From assembly GCA_002897115.2 (NCBI GenBank), contig BCIH01000007.1, forward strand, positions 1,068,357 through 1,132,356: a DNA stretch of 64,000 nt, written 5' to 3'. Shown piece after piece: positions 63,905-64,000 of the stretch. The DNA comes from Prototheca cutis (Eukaryota > Chlorophyta > Trebouxiophyceae > Chlorellales > Chlorellaceae). The translations under genes and the position numbers were made by a program. The notes under the pieces were generated by a model, which was not told where the DNA came from, ran no database searches, and saw nothing but the letters and a program-made list of their open reading frames with translations. Within the stretch, counting starts at the first letter, position 1, and each line of letters begins with the position of its first letter.

Positions 63905-64000
63905 GTGAGGCGCCATGCAGCGAGTGACCTCGGGCACGTGTCTGACCGCTTCATAATCCTGGTGCAATGTTGCTGTGATCCTTGCCAACCCCGGCGGAGC

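Overview
This is a nuclear window from a compact, GC-rich, intron-rich green alga. The gene set points there: a BTA1 betaine-lipid synthase, an ADP-glucose pyrophosphorylase subunit, plant-type AAAP amino-acid permeases, an SR45/RNPS1 splicing protein and a plant-type OSR1/FRAY kinase. Downstream of several genes sits TGTAA, the chlorophyte poly(A) signal. Introns are mostly 80-250 bp and carry long G or CA/TG tracts. A trebouxiophyte (Chlorella/Auxenochlorella-like) source fits, but that is inference. I see no bacterial operons, CRISPR arrays, rRNA, convincing tRNA or recognisable transposons.

Layout. 1-6.2 kb (+): 3' end of MSH6, then BTA1. 6.7-11 kb (+): an IQ-AAA protein of the DRC11/IQCA1 family, an axonemal nexin-dynein regulatory complex subunit. 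11.3-12.4 kb (-): TIM23, divergent from a sugar-porter MFS transporter (12.9-15.8 kb, +). 16.7-19.8 kb (-): a gene whose exons join a U-box to an RBL-type rhomboid lacking its catalytic residues; this is the most unusual object here. 20.3-22.3 kb (-): histidyl-tRNA synthetase. 23-28.2 kb (+): a large low-complexity protein I cannot identify. 28.9-29.5 kb (+): BolA. 30-31.4 kb (-): ADP-glucose pyrophosphorylase, with a conserved core free of introns. 32.4-34.7 kb (+): OSR1/FRAY-like kinase. 35.3-38 kb: two unidentified genes, divergent. 38.7-40.2 kb (-): SR45/RNPS1, divergent from the mitochondrial phosphate carrier (41.3-42.5 kb, +). 43.1-46.9 kb (+): topoisomerase IB. 47.4-48.8 kb (+): RAB6, convergent with TRAPPC3/Bet3 (49-50 kb, -). 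50.7-52.6 kb (-): a membrane-anchored ApaH-like phosphatase, divergent from a PPOX-like FMN protein (52.9-54.1 kb, +). 54.2-61.5 kb (-): two tandem AAAP permeases. 63.5 kb to the end (+): 5' end of a probable COX5b gene.

The neighbours are housekeeping genes packed with 0.2-1 kb spacers. They are not one pathway. Loose themes are mitochondrial function (TIM23, phosphate carrier, COX5b, BolA) and Golgi traffic (RAB6, TRAPPC3). Exon coordinates are my own reading from GT/GC-AG boundaries, phase agreement and family alignment recalled from knowledge; no alignment was run. The 5' ends of the DRC11-like, U-box/rhomboid and pyrophosphorylase genes are unresolved. Isolated single Ns occur about every 1.5 kb, and one 100-N gap lies in a C tract.
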